Assembly: GCA_002245855.1 (NCBI GenBank)
Contig: NOUX01000002.1
Coordinates: 372,001-436,000 of the forward strand
Length of the DNA: 64,000 bases
Direction: 5' to 3'
DNA from: Sphingobacterium cellulitidis
GTDB taxonomy: Bacteria; Bacteroidota; Bacteroidia; Sphingobacteriales; Sphingobacteriaceae
Shown here: in pieces, positions 18,134-26,705 of the stretch
Numbering within the stretch: the first letter of the stretch is position 1
How the letters are laid out: every line of letters begins with the position of its first letter
Notes under the pieces: generated by a model
Database searches by the model: none
The model's input: the letters and a program-made list of their open reading frames with translations, nothing else
Told to the model about the DNA's origin: nothing
Made by a program: the position numbers and the translations under genes

Positions 18134-19795
18134 ATGTTAAAAGTAAAATCATTTTTTCTTGGTCTGTTATTATGTTCGGCAAGTCAGGTGACGTATGCCC
18201 AATTGATGAAGGCAAAAGAAATCTATAACAAAGCGGATTCTTTACGTGGTGAATTAACTCCGCTCCGAACCTGTTATGATGTGCAATATTATCATTTGGA
18301 CGTTAAGGTAGATATCGATCAGAAATTTATTTCGGGAAGTAATTTATTCAAATTCCAAGCTGTAGAGCGTTTTAATAAGCTACAATTTGATTTGTTTGAC
18401 AACCTTTCCGTTGACAAGGTAGAATACAGAGGCAAGGACTTACCTTTTAGTAGGGAATATAATGCGGTCTTTGTGGAATTCCCAGATTTTATTGAAAAAG
18501 GGAAAATAGACTCCTTCAAGGTGTATTATTCGGGGCATCCCATACAGGCGACGCGGGCCCCATGGGATGGCGGTTTTGACTGGAAGAAAGACAGCAATGG
18601 TAAACCTTGGGTTGCGACAGCATGTCAAGGATTAGGAGCGAGTGTATGGTGGCCTAATAAAGATCATCAATCCGATGAGGCAAACAGCATGTTGATTTCA
18701 GTAGCAGTACCTAAAGGAGTAATGAATGTTTCAAATGGTAGATTGGTCAAAACTGAAAGCCTGAAAGATGGCTATACCAAATACCATTGGCGCGTTGAAA
18801 ATCCCATCAACAATTATAATGTTGCCTTGAATATTGGCGACTACACCCATTTCAAGGAAACATATGCTGGTGAAAAAGGACCTTTGAGCCTTGATTACTA
18901 TGTATTAAAAGAGAATGCTTCGAAAATTGACCATTTAAAGAAAAATGCGAATGAGACTTTAAAGGCCTTTGAACATTGGTTTGGACCTTATCCTTTTTAT
19001 GAGGACGGCTATAAGCTCGTTGAGACAGCACATTTAGGAATGGAGCATCAAAGTGCGGTAGCCTATGGAAACAAATATCAGAACGGTTATTTAGGAAATG
19101 ATGGATCGAGAACAGGTTGGGGAATGAAATGGGATTTCATTGTGGTTCACGAATCAGGGCACGAGTGGTTTGGAAACAACATCACGGCAAAAGACCTTGG
19201 AGATATGTGGATTCATGAAAGTTTCACGAATTATTCTGAGGCCTTATTCATCGACTTTTTCTATGGTAAAGAAGCTAGTCAAGCCTATGTAAATGGGAAT
19301 CGTCGTGGCATTCAAAATGACCTTCCTATACAAGGACCCTACAATGTCAATAAAGAAGGATCAGGTGATATGTACAATAAGGGTGGTGTATTACATAACA
19401 TGATCCGTACGATGATAGATAATGATGAAACTTGGTTGAAGCTACTTAGAGGGATAAATAAAGAGTTTTATCATAAAACAGTAGACTACAACGATATATT
19501 AAATTATATGAGCAAGGAATCTGGCATCAACTTAGCTAAGACATTTGAGCAATATGTACAAAAGACCAGTATACCGACCTTGGAGGTGATTCAAAATTCG
19601 CCAGGTGTATTTATGGTTCGTTGGATTTCGGAGGTTAAGGGCTTTGATATGCCGGTTCATATATTTGACAAAGATGGAAAAAGGATGTTAATCAAACCGA
19701 CTGAAAATTTCAAGATCATGAGGTTGGAAGGATTGACCAAAGAAAATTTCAAAGTTGACACGTTTAACTATTATATTGGCACTTCAATACAATAA
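18134..19795 (+). CDS. M1 family zinc aminopeptidase, secreted
   Basis: 553 aa with an N-terminal signal peptide (MLKVKSFFLGLLLCSAS, cut near TYAQ), so it acts in the periplasm or outside. Zinc motif HESGHEWFGNN (HExxH) is followed 19 residues later by the third ligand Glu in WIHESFTNYSE. GMEHQSAVAYGN stands in for the GAMEN substrate-binding motif. The N-terminal beta-saddle domain has the typical Asp-Val-Gln-Tyr-Tyr-His-Leu start (DVQYYHLDVKVDID). It is short, lacking the large C-terminal helical domain of PepN, as is common for Bacteroidota M1 enzymes. Only 20 bp separate it from polX. Confidence 0.92.
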   Translation: MLKVKSFFLGLLLCSASQVTYAQLMKAKEIYNKADSLRGELTPLRTCYDVQYYHLDVKVDIDQKFISGSNLFKFQAVERFNKLQFDLFDNLSVDKVEYRGKDLPFSREYNAVFVEFPDFIEKGKIDSFKVYYSGHPIQATRAPWDGGFDWKKDSNGKPWVATACQGLGASVWWPNKDHQSDEANSMLISVAVPKGVMNVSNGRLVKTESLKDGYTKYHWRVENPINNYNVALNIGDYTHFKETYAGEKGPLSLDYYVLKENASKIDHLKKNANETLKAFEHWFGPYPFYEDGYKLVETAHLGMEHQSAVAYGNKYQNGYLGNDGSRTGWGMKWDFIVVHESGHEWFGNNITAKDLGDMWIHESFTNYSEALFIDFFYGKEASQAYVNGNRRGIQNDLPIQGPYNVNKEGSGDMYNKGGVLHNMIRTMIDNDETWLKLLRGINKEFYHKTVDYNDILNYMSKESGINLAKTFEQYVQKTSIPTLEVIQNSPGVFMVRWISEVKGFDMPVHIFDKDGKRMLIKPTENFKIMRLEGLTKENFKVDTFNYYIGTSIQ

Positions 19796-19904
19796 AACAG
19801 GTGCAAATACGTTGTCAATTACGAATTTGAAATTTTCCATATTTTCATTAGGAAAAGATGTTTTTTTATAAATAATGCTTTCATAAAAAACCATTTTTTT
19901 TCAT

Positions 19905-19912
19905 TAGGTTTG
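19905..19912 (+). promoter_or_regulatory. Candidate -7 element for mreB operon
   Basis: TAGGTTTG matches TAnnTTTG exactly, 34 bp before the mreB start. No clear TTG is found at the usual -33 distance. Confidence 0.5.
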
Positions 19913-19945
19913 CAATTAAATTACAAATAATACTTTCACATTTAA

Positions 19946-20968
19946 ATGGGTCTTTTTAATTGGTTTACGCAAGAAGTTGCAATAGACTTGGGAACAGCTA
20001 ACACCCTCATCATTCACAATGATAAAGTAGTAGTAGATGAGCCCTCAATAGTAGCATTTGACCGTACGACGAACAAGGTAATTGCCATTGGTCGTCAAGC
20101 GATGCAGATGGAGGGTAAAACTCACGACAATATAAAAACGGTTAGACCGCTTCGTGACGGTGTAATAGCAGACTTTACGGCTGCTGAACACTTGATTCGA
20201 GGTATGGTAAAACTTATCACTAAAGGAAAGAGTTGGTTTTTTCCATCCTTACGTATGGTTGTTTGTATTCCTTCGGGGATTACAGAGGTTGAGAAGCGTG
20301 CTGTTCGCGATTCGGCAGAGATTGCTGGTGCGAAAGAGGTTTACTTAATCCATGAGCCTATGGCTGCAGCTGTAGGGATTGGGATTGACGTTGAGGAGCC
20401 TGTAGGAAACATGATTATCGATATTGGTGGGGGAACGACGGAGATTGCCGTAATCGCTTTATCAGGGATAGTTTGTGACCAGAGCATTCGTGTTGCAGGA
20501 GATAACTTCGATTCAGATATTGTTCAATATATACGTCGTCAGCACAACATCATGATTGGTGACCGCACCGCGGAGAAGATCAAAATCGAGGTTGGAGCTG
20601 CATTACCTGAATTAACCGATCCACCTGAGGATTTTGCCGTTCAAGGTCGTGACTTGATGACTGGTATTCCTAAACAAATTACTGTATCCTATACAGAGAT
20701 TGCCCACTGTTTAGATAAATCCATTTCAAAAATTGAAGAGGCGATTTTGAAAGCATTGGAGATTACTCCACCAGAATTATCTGCGGATATTTACCAAACA
20801 GGTATTTATTTAACAGGTGGTGGTGCTTTACTACGTGGCTTAGACAAACGTATTCAAGCTAAGACGAAACTTCCTGTTCACGTTGCAGAAGATCCTCTAC
20901 GTGCAGTAGTTAGAGGAACTGGTATTGCGCTTAAGAACATCGGTCGTTTCAAGTTCTTAATGCAGTAA
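19946..20968 (+). CDS. mreB: Rod shape-determining actin homologue MreB
   Basis: 340-aa cytoplasmic actin-like ATPase that forms membrane-bound filaments and directs lateral cell wall synthesis. The N-terminal amphipathic segment MGLFNWFTQEVAIDLGTANTLI contains the phosphate-1 loop. MIIDIGGGTTEIAVIAL is the phosphate-2 loop, and GIYLTGGGALLRGLDKRI is the adenosine motif. Length matches the family. It heads mreB-mreC-mreD-mrdA-rodA in the canonical order. An 80-bp gap with a perfect 16-bp inverted repeat separates it from mreC, the only real gap in the cluster. Confidence 0.97.
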   Translation: MGLFNWFTQEVAIDLGTANTLIIHNDKVVVDEPSIVAFDRTTNKVIAIGRQAMQMEGKTHDNIKTVRPLRDGVIADFTAAEHLIRGMVKLITKGKSWFFPSLRMVVCIPSGITEVEKRAVRDSAEIAGAKEVYLIHEPMAAAVGIGIDVEEPVGNMIIDIGGGTTEIAVIALSGIVCDQSIRVAGDNFDSDIVQYIRRQHNIMIGDRTAEKIKIEVGAALPELTDPPEDFAVQGRDLMTGIPKQITVSYTEIAHCLDKSISKIEEAILKALEITPPELSADIYQTGIYLTGGGALLRGLDKRIQAKTKLPVHVAEDPLRAVVRGTGIALKNIGRFKFLMQ

Positions 20969-20990
20969 CAAATAATTAAAAAAATATTTA

Positions 20991-21029
20991 TTACGCGATA
21001 TAACATTCCTAATATGTTATATCGCGTAA
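20991..21029. promoter_or_regulatory. Perfect 16-bp inverted repeat between mreB and mreC
   Basis: TTACGCGATATAACAT (20991-21006) pairs perfectly with ATGTTATATCGCGTAA (21014-21029) around a 7-nt loop. No T-run follows, so it is not a classic terminator. As RNA it would be a stable hairpin between the mreB stop and the mreC start, suited to limiting read-through or protecting the mreB 3' end; as DNA it could be a protein-binding palindrome. Confidence 0.85.
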
Positions 21030-21048
21030 CTATTAACAGAGAACAATA

Positions 21049-21885
21049 ATGAAGAACCTTTGGCTTTTCTTGGTTAGATACAATGCCTTTTTTTGGTTTA
21101 TTCTTTTTTTTGTTGCTTCTCTCCTACTTGTTGTCCAAAACAACAGATACCAACGTTCGGCCTTTATCAACTCCTCGAATGTATTAGTCGGTTCATTCTA
21201 TGATAAACTAAATTCCTGGAAAAGTTATTTGGCGCTTGAAGAAACAAACAAGAACCTCGCGTTAGAAAATTCAGAGCTTCGCAAGCAATTACAACATTAC
21301 TTATTGACAGATACGCTTGATTCCGTTCAAATCAATGATTCCATTGAAATGGACCGGTATCAATTTACCATGGCTGAAGTGGTCAACAACAGTATTCACC
21401 AAAAGAGTAACTTCATCACAATCAATAAAGGTTCCATCGCAGGAATTCAAAAGGGATTAGGAGTAATTACCTCCAATGGGGTCGTTGGGATTGTCTTGAA
21501 TGTTTCGCCGCATTTCAGTACGATTCAATCTTTATTACACCCGGATACCCGAGTATCTGTGACTTTGGACACTGCCAATGTGTTTGGGTCATTGGTATGG
21601 GGTAACACTTCCAATCCGCAGTTTGCCATTGTGAAGGATATTCCAAACCATATTAAGGTAAAAAAAGGTCAGAAGGTATTTACGTCGGGATTTTCCTTAT
21701 TTCCGAAAGGTATCGAGATTGGTTCAGTTGAAGAAACTGGAATTAGTTCCGGGGGTTCATTCTTGGACATCAAAATTAAGTTAAGAACAAATTTCAGTAA
21801 TCTTAACCATGTGTATGTGGTCAAGGATTTATTGGAGAATGAAAAAAATCAACTAGAATCAGTAACGGAGGATAACGATGGGTAG
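21049..21885 (+). CDS. mreC: Rod shape-determining protein MreC
   Basis: 278-aa bitopic inner membrane protein with most of its mass in the periplasm, linking MreB/MreD to PBP2. One N-terminal transmembrane helix (about residues 12-30, FFWFILFFVASLLLVVQ), then a coiled-coil stretch (about residues 65-90), then the paired beta-barrel MreC domain with INKGSIAGIQKGLGVITSNGVVGIV and GSLVWGNTSNPQFAIVKDIP. It overlaps mreD by 8 bp, indicating translational coupling. Confidence 0.93.
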   Translation: MKNLWLFLVRYNAFFWFILFFVASLLLVVQNNRYQRSAFINSSNVLVGSFYDKLNSWKSYLALEETNKNLALENSELRKQLQHYLLTDTLDSVQINDSIEMDRYQFTMAEVVNNSIHQKSNFITINKGSIAGIQKGLGVITSNGVVGIVLNVSPHFSTIQSLLHPDTRVSVTLDTANVFGSLVWGNTSNPQFAIVKDIPNHIKVKKGQKVFTSGFSLFPKGIEIGSVEETGISSGGSFLDIKIKLRTNFSNLNHVYVVKDLLENEKNQLESVTEDNDG

Positions 21886-22405
21886 ACTGGTTATTTTTAA
21901 TATAATTCGATTTATTGTATTGATTGCAATGCAAGTTGTGTTATTCAAGAATATTGGGTATTACAACTTAGCAACTCCATTTCCCTATATCCTGATTATC
22001 TTTCTATTGCCGATTGGGACACCAAATTTCGTATTATACGTCCTTGCATTTTTGACAGGTCTGACGGTAGATGCCTTTTATGACTCCATTGGGGTTCATG
22101 CGGCAGCTTGTGTAGCCTTGGCTTGGTATAGGATTTTCTTCCATCGCATTACTTTGGATGTGGATGTTCAGAATTCTTTTGAAACCCCATCCTTGGGAAA
22201 TATGGGGTCGAAATGGTTTTTATCTTATATTTCGATAGGAACATTGATTCACCATATCGTTCTCCTACACGTTGAATATTTTAGTTTCTCAAACTATTTA
22301 AGCACTTTACTCAGCATATTATTAAGCAGTATTTTTACTATCTTGTTAATCATATTGATTAGTATACTGATTTATAAAAGAAAATCTCGCTTATTAAGTA
22401 ATTAA
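21878..22405 (+). CDS. mreD: Rod shape-determining protein MreD
   Basis: 175-aa polytopic inner membrane protein with about five predicted transmembrane helices, e.g. FPYILIIFLLPIGTPNFVLYVLAFLTGLTVDAFYDSIGVHAAACVALAW with the conserved G-x-x-D of MreD. Low sequence conservation is normal for this family; the assignment rests on topology, that motif and position between mreC (8-bp overlap) and mrdA (19-bp gap). Confidence 0.88.
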   Translation: MGRLVIFNIIRFIVLIAMQVVLFKNIGYYNLATPFPYILIIFLLPIGTPNFVLYVLAFLTGLTVDAFYDSIGVHAAACVALAWYRIFFHRITLDVDVQNSFETPSLGNMGSKWFLSYISIGTLIHHIVLLHVEYFSFSNYLSTLLSILLSSIFTILLIILISILIYKRKSRLLSN

Positions 22406-22424
22406 TAATTACGGTCTTATTCAC

Positions 22425-24404
22425 ATGAACAATAGTTATTTCAACCGTAAGTTCGTTATTCAAGGAATTTTTATTGCAATTGCCTTAGTTATTGTTGCAA
22501 GGCTATTTTACATACAGGTTATTGACGATAAGTATTTATTATCAGCCAATAACAATGTCATGCGTAAGAAAATCATTTATCCTGCGCGTGGAGTTATCTT
22601 GGACCGAAATGGCAAGGTACTGGTTCAAAATGAACCGGTCTATGATATCATGGTTACTCCCAGAGAGGTAAAGGATTTGGACACCCTTTTACTTTGTGAT
22701 TTATTGGGGATTGATACGGTTGATTTCAATGTTCGGATGAAAAAGGCTAAAGCACATTCTCCTTACCGTGCATCACAATTCATGAAGCAAGTATCTTCGA
22801 CCGTGTATGCAAAATTCCAGGAGCATCTTTATAAGTTCCGCGGATTTTATCCTTTGAATCGGACTGTCAGAAGTTATCCGGATAGTATTGCGGCACAATT
22901 CCTGGGTTATATCCAAGAGGTAAACGATCGAGATATCGAAAGGTCCAATGGATTTTATCGTCCTGGAGATTATATTGGAGCCTCAGGGGTCGAGCGTGCT
23001 TATGAGGAATTATTAAGAGGAAAACGTGGGGTTGAAAACCAGATGGTTGATGCCCTGAACAGGCCTCAAGGTAGTTTTATGGAAGGGAAATACGATACCT
23101 TGGCGGTAACAGGAGACGGATTAGTTTCTTCCTTAGACAAGGATTTACAGATCCTTGCGGAAAAGCTGATGAAGAATAAATTGGGTTCTGTCGTTGCCAT
23201 AGAACCTTCTACAGGAGAGATTTTAAGTTTTGTAAGTAGTCCTTCTTACAATCCAAATATGATGGTTGGTCGGGAATTAGGAAATAACTATATGAAGTTA
23301 TTGAATGACGAGACTAAACCGATGTTTATCCGTCCTATTCAGGCATCTTATCCCCCGGGTTCTGTATTTAAGGTGGTTTCTGCATTGACGGCACAACAAG
23401 CAGGTGTGATCAATGACCAAACGATATTTTACTGTCCGGGTGGTTACCGTTATGGCGGTGGTCGTGCGATTATGCGCTGTACCCACGTCGATGGTGCAAC
23501 AGGATTGGTTAAATCCATTAAAATGTCATGTAATACCTATTATGGGTATGTCTATGCAAAAATGATCGATTCCAGAGGAATGAGTGGTCCAAAAGCCTAT
23601 GACCTATGGAAAGAAGCTTTGGGCAAATTTGGTTTGGGCCATAAGTTAGGAATTGATCTACCGGGTGAAAAACCAGGATTGGTTCCAACATCAGATTTTT
23701 ATACCAAGCGATACGGCAGTGGAAATTGGCGTTCAAGTTTTAATATCTCCTTATCCATTGGTCAGGGAGAGCTGGGGATTACGCCTTTGCAGATGGCTAA
23801 TATTATGGCTATTGTGGCAAATCGCGGATTCTACTATCGCCCGCACCTAATCAAAGGTATTGGTGAGAAACAGATCGTGAAGGAAGAATTCACGGAAAAG
23901 ATTTTTGCCGGTGTTGATGCAAAACATTATGAACCTGTCATTGAAGGGATGAGCCAAGCCGTGAACCAAGGTGGTACGGGAGCAGCATCGAAGATTGCTG
24001 GCATAGAGATGTGTGGTAAGACCGGAACGGTTCAAAATCCGCATGGTGAGAACCATGCCGTATTCTTTGCCTTTGCCCCACGTGATAATCCGAAAATTGC
24101 CATAGCTGTATTCGTGGAGAATGCAGGCTACGGTGGTACATGGGCTGCACCTATTGCGAGTATGATGGTAGAGAAATATCTGAAGGATACCATATCCCTA
24201 CCAAAGTACATTCAGGATAGAATTTACAATGGCAACCTATTGCCGAAACCAAAAGTAAAAAAGGAAGATAGTATCAAAAAGGATAGTACAAAGAGCAATT
24301 CTGCCAAAACACAAACTGTACGCACGGCAGCGGTTTCGCCAAAGAAAAACGAAGATTCAGGCGTATTAGTTCATCATAGTCAAGTGAGAAGGAACCATGA
24401 ATAA
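22425..24404 (+). CDS. mrdA: Penicillin-binding protein 2 (transpeptidase of the elongasome)
   Basis: 659-aa class B PBP that cross-links peptidoglycan during cell elongation. One N-terminal transmembrane helix (FVIQGIFIAIALVIVARLFYIQVI), a pedestal domain (RGVILDRNGKVLVQNEPVYDIMV), then the transpeptidase domain: SVFK (SxxK nucleophile, in SYPPGSVFKV), SCN (SxN, in KMSCNTYYG) and KTGT (in CGKTGTVQNP). After the domain a Lys/Ser-rich tail of about 50 residues (KPKVKKEDSIKKDSTKSNS) is a periplasmic extension. It overlaps rodA by 8 bp. Confidence 0.96.
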   Translation: MNNSYFNRKFVIQGIFIAIALVIVARLFYIQVIDDKYLLSANNNVMRKKIIYPARGVILDRNGKVLVQNEPVYDIMVTPREVKDLDTLLLCDLLGIDTVDFNVRMKKAKAHSPYRASQFMKQVSSTVYAKFQEHLYKFRGFYPLNRTVRSYPDSIAAQFLGYIQEVNDRDIERSNGFYRPGDYIGASGVERAYEELLRGKRGVENQMVDALNRPQGSFMEGKYDTLAVTGDGLVSSLDKDLQILAEKLMKNKLGSVVAIEPSTGEILSFVSSPSYNPNMMVGRELGNNYMKLLNDETKPMFIRPIQASYPPGSVFKVVSALTAQQAGVINDQTIFYCPGGYRYGGGRAIMRCTHVDGATGLVKSIKMSCNTYYGYVYAKMIDSRGMSGPKAYDLWKEALGKFGLGHKLGIDLPGEKPGLVPTSDFYTKRYGSGNWRSSFNISLSIGQGELGITPLQMANIMAIVANRGFYYRPHLIKGIGEKQIVKEEFTEKIFAGVDAKHYEPVIEGMSQAVNQGGTGAASKIAGIEMCGKTGTVQNPHGENHAVFFAFAPRDNPKIAIAVFVENAGYGGTWAAPIASMMVEKYLKDTISLPKYIQDRIYNGNLLPKPKVKKEDSIKKDSTKSNSAKTQTVRTAAVSPKKNEDSGVLVHHSQVRRNHE

Positions 24405-25677
24405 TTTGCATAAGAAAAGTTTTTTTGGACGAATTGATTGGTTGACCATTGGATTATGGCTTGCGCTATGTCTGATAGGATGGTTCAATATCCATGCTGC
24501 AGTGTATGATCCTGAAAATCCAGGCTTGTTCAACTTGGCAACAAACTATGGTAAACAATCCATTTATATCTTCACCGCATTAATCATCGGAATCTGTATT
24601 CTGATAATTGACTCGCGGTTTTTTATATCCTCCGCCCCTATTATCTACATTGTGGTTATACTCCTGCTGGTCGCAGTATTGGTGGTCGGTCGAAATGTAG
24701 GTGGTAACCAGGCGTGGATTCCATTGGGAAGCTTCAGGCTCCAGCCTTCCGAATTTGGAAAACTAGCAACCTGTCTATTGTTGGCCTATTACCTCAGTAA
24801 CCAAACCAACAAAAACCCCAATATGAAGACACTGTTCGTCGGTGTTTGTATCGTCTTATTTCCAGTGGCTTTGGTTATGTTGCAGCCCGATACAGGTTCT
24901 GCACTTGCCTTCTTCTCCCTGGTATTTGTATTCTATAGAGAAGGTTATGTAAGTACAGGATTGCTGATCATCGGTGGTTTGGCAATCTTCTTATTTGTAT
25001 TGGCACTTCTGGTCAATCAGTGGATCCTGATAGGAATACTTGCATTGGTTTGTGGTTTCTTCGCCTTTATGATGCGTAAGAAACGTAAGAACCTTATCAA
25101 TATGGCCATCTTATTCGTGGTTTCCAGCGTTTATATTCTCTGTGTGGACTTTGCCTACGAACAGATTCTACAACCGCATCAGCGAAATCGTATCGATATT
25201 ATCCTAGGTAAAATGGATGACCCTAAAGGTCAAGGTTACAACTTAAACCAATCCATGATTGCCATTGGTTCCGGTCAATTATTTGGTAAGGGCTACCTTC
25301 AAGGGACTCAAACCAAATACAATTTCGTTCCAGAACAAAGTACCGACTTTATTTTCTGTACGGTCGGTGAAGAATGGGGATTCGTCGGATCCGTAGTGCT
25401 GATATCACTCTATGTCGCGCTATTGGTTCGATTGGTGAATATCGCAGAACGCCAAAGAACTGCCTTCGCCAGAATCTATGCCTATGGCGTAGCCTCTATC
25501 CTCTTCTTCCACTTCTTTATCAATATAGGGATGACAATAGGTATAGTACCTGTAATTGGGATTCCGCTTCCATTTATTAGTTATGGAGGGTCATCGCTCT
25601 GGTCATTTACTATTTTACTATTTATTCTGTTGAGATTCGACTCCGCAAGGAAAGGGATCGGTGGGGTGGGCTTTTGA
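24397..25677 (+). CDS. rodA: Rod shape-determining SEDS glycosyltransferase RodA
   Basis: 426-aa SEDS-family membrane protein that polymerises lipid II into glycan strands with PBP2. Roughly ten transmembrane helices. SEDS motifs: GGNQAWIPLGSFRLQPSEFGKLATCLLLAYYL, MLQPDTGSALAFF with the essential Asp, and the C-terminal FVPEQSTDFIFCTVGEEWGFVGS and GIPLPFISYGGSSLW. It starts inside mrdA (8-bp overlap), so the two are coupled. Its stop codon abuts the left inverted repeat of the GxxExxY cassette. Confidence 0.96.
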   Translation: MNNLHKKSFFGRIDWLTIGLWLALCLIGWFNIHAAVYDPENPGLFNLATNYGKQSIYIFTALIIGICILIIDSRFFISSAPIIYIVVILLLVAVLVVGRNVGGNQAWIPLGSFRLQPSEFGKLATCLLLAYYLSNQTNKNPNMKTLFVGVCIVLFPVALVMLQPDTGSALAFFSLVFVFYREGYVSTGLLIIGGLAIFLFVLALLVNQWILIGILALVCGFFAFMMRKKRKNLINMAILFVVSSVYILCVDFAYEQILQPHQRNRIDIILGKMDDPKGQGYNLNQSMIAIGSGQLFGKGYLQGTQTKYNFVPEQSTDFIFCTVGEEWGFVGSVVLISLYVALLVRLVNIAERQRTAFARIYAYGVASILFFHFFINIGMTIGIVPVIGIPLPFISYGGSSLWSFTILLFILLRFDSARKGIGGVGF

Positions 25678-25732
25678 CCAGGAAAGGAGGATTTGAGGAT
25701 TGGCCAAGATTTGAAAGGAAAATGTGAAACGG
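25678..25732 (+). repeat. Left terminal inverted repeat of the GxxExxY cassette
   Basis: Starts directly after the rodA stop with CCAGGA and ends with GTGAAACGG. The reverse complement of 26640-26692 aligns to it with about 43 of 53 positions equal by hand count, including GATTTGAGGAT and the 9-base end GTGAAACGG. Confidence 0.75.
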
Positions 25733-25820
25733 AAATGTGAAACGGGGAATTTGAAAGTAGAAATGTGAAACGGGGTATTGGTTTGCGGGATAATCTGAAT
25801 GTGAAACCGGAATGTGAAAC
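25721..25820 (+). repeat. Five short direct repeats AATGTGAAAC
   Basis: Exact copies start at 25721, 25734, 25762, 25798 and 25811, mostly followed by GG or CGG. Two diverged copies (near 25709 and 25748) read TTGAAAG. The rest of the 25678-25945 gap holds nothing else I can identify. Confidence 0.8.
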
Positions 25821-25945
25821 CAAAAAAATAAATGCTGTAATTTGGGTGAGTAATTTGGATATTACTACTTGAGTGAAGGAAATGTTGAATTGGAATATTG
25901 GGGGATAGATAAAGTTTGAGTGGGGATTAATTGCATTTTTTTTGA

Positions 25946-26362
25946 CTAACTGTTTTCGGAATTGATATTGAAGTTTTTGTTGTAGATACGTTTGAATTCT
26001 AGTCGGGTATTTCCGAAGTTAATGAGTAAACCAATATTTACGTTGTAGGCTTCGAGGTAATTTTTGGCTTGAGCGAGATGCAAGTTTTCCAAGCTACTTA
26101 AGGCTTTGAGTTCCACCATAATTTTATTTTCCACAAAAAAATCAACTCTCCTAGTTCCTACTTTGGTGTTTTTATACATAATGGTCATTTCCATTTCACG
26201 CTTGTATGCAATATTCTGGCTCTTCAACTCTATCGCCAAACAGCGTTGATAAATCAATTCCTGAAAACCTCCTCCCAAAGTCCGATGCACCTCCATCGCA
26301 CAGCCAATAATCCTACCTGTTAAATCTGTTAAATGATTATAATTTTCAATAGGATACTTCAT
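25946..26362 (-). CDS. GxxExxY protein (PD-(D/E)xK nuclease-like)
   Basis: Small protein of 138 aa using the Met at 26362 (MKYPIENYN); the frame extends to 26395 but the extra residues look unconserved. The defining motif GFQELIY (GxxExxY) follows LTGRIIGCAMEVHRTLGGG, and RRVDFFVENKIMVELKAL has the spaced acidic residue and ELK typical of a PD-(D/E)xK nuclease core. The family is widespread in Bacteroidota, often in several copies, without a settled function. Here the gene lies between convergent rodA and the nucleoside phosphorylase, enclosed by repeats, as if it arrived with them. Confidence 0.85.
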   Translation of the reverse strand: MKYPIENYNHLTDLTGRIIGCAMEVHRTLGGGFQELIYQRCLAIELKSQNIAYKREMEMTIMYKNTKVGTRRVDFFVENKIMVELKALSSLENLHLAQAKNYLEAYNVNIGLLINFGNTRLEFKRIYNKNFNINSENS

Positions 26363-26517
26363 CTTCCAATTCGTTGCTATCAATAAATATAACAACTAAA
26401 AATACCGGAAAATAAATCAACAATAAATGAAAACAAGTTACGATTAGGTTAAATAATAACTATTCTTCCTCCCTATCCAATTCTCCATTTCAAGCTCCAA
26501 TCATATTAAGTTACGTT

Positions 26518-26648
26518 CTCCAAAAAGCAGTTTCAAATTTTCAATTCAAACTCCCAAAATACCACATTCTGTACTCCAATAAGCCGTTTCAAATTTTCGA
26601 TTCAAACTCCCACCATACCATATTAAGTACTCCAATAAGCCGTTTCAC
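26518..26648 (+). repeat. Tandem 56-bp repeats
   Basis: Unit A (26518-26573) and unit B (26574-26629) are each 56 bp and agree at most positions; unit C starts at 26630 and is cut after CTCCAATAAGCCGTTTCA. A more diverged partial unit precedes A (about 26487-26517). Shared cores include GTTTCAAATTTTC and ATTCAAACTCCCA. The GCCGTTTCA core is the complement of the GTGAAACGG repeats on the left side. Confidence 0.85.
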
Positions 26649-26692
26649 TTTCTTTCAGCTCATGGCCCATCCTCAAATCATGTTTATCCTGG
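26640..26692 (-). repeat. Right terminal inverted repeat of the GxxExxY cassette
   Basis: Begins with CCGTTTCAC and ends with TATCCTGG; it is the imperfect inverse of 25678-25732. It stops 13 bp before the stop codon of the nucleoside phosphorylase. No target-site duplication is obvious outside the two repeats. Confidence 0.75.
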
Positions 26693-26705
26693 AAAATCCT
26701 GGTAT

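Larger units (their letters stand above)
26396..26705. other. 310-bp gene-free right arm of the GxxExxY cassette
   Basis: It contains no ORF of note. From about 26480 it is a decayed tandem array and it ends in the right inverted repeat, both listed separately. Confidence 0.7.

Noticed and set aside
26518..26648. CRISPR-like repeats
   Set aside because: The units are contiguous 56-bp tandem copies without unique spacers, and no cas gene lies near.
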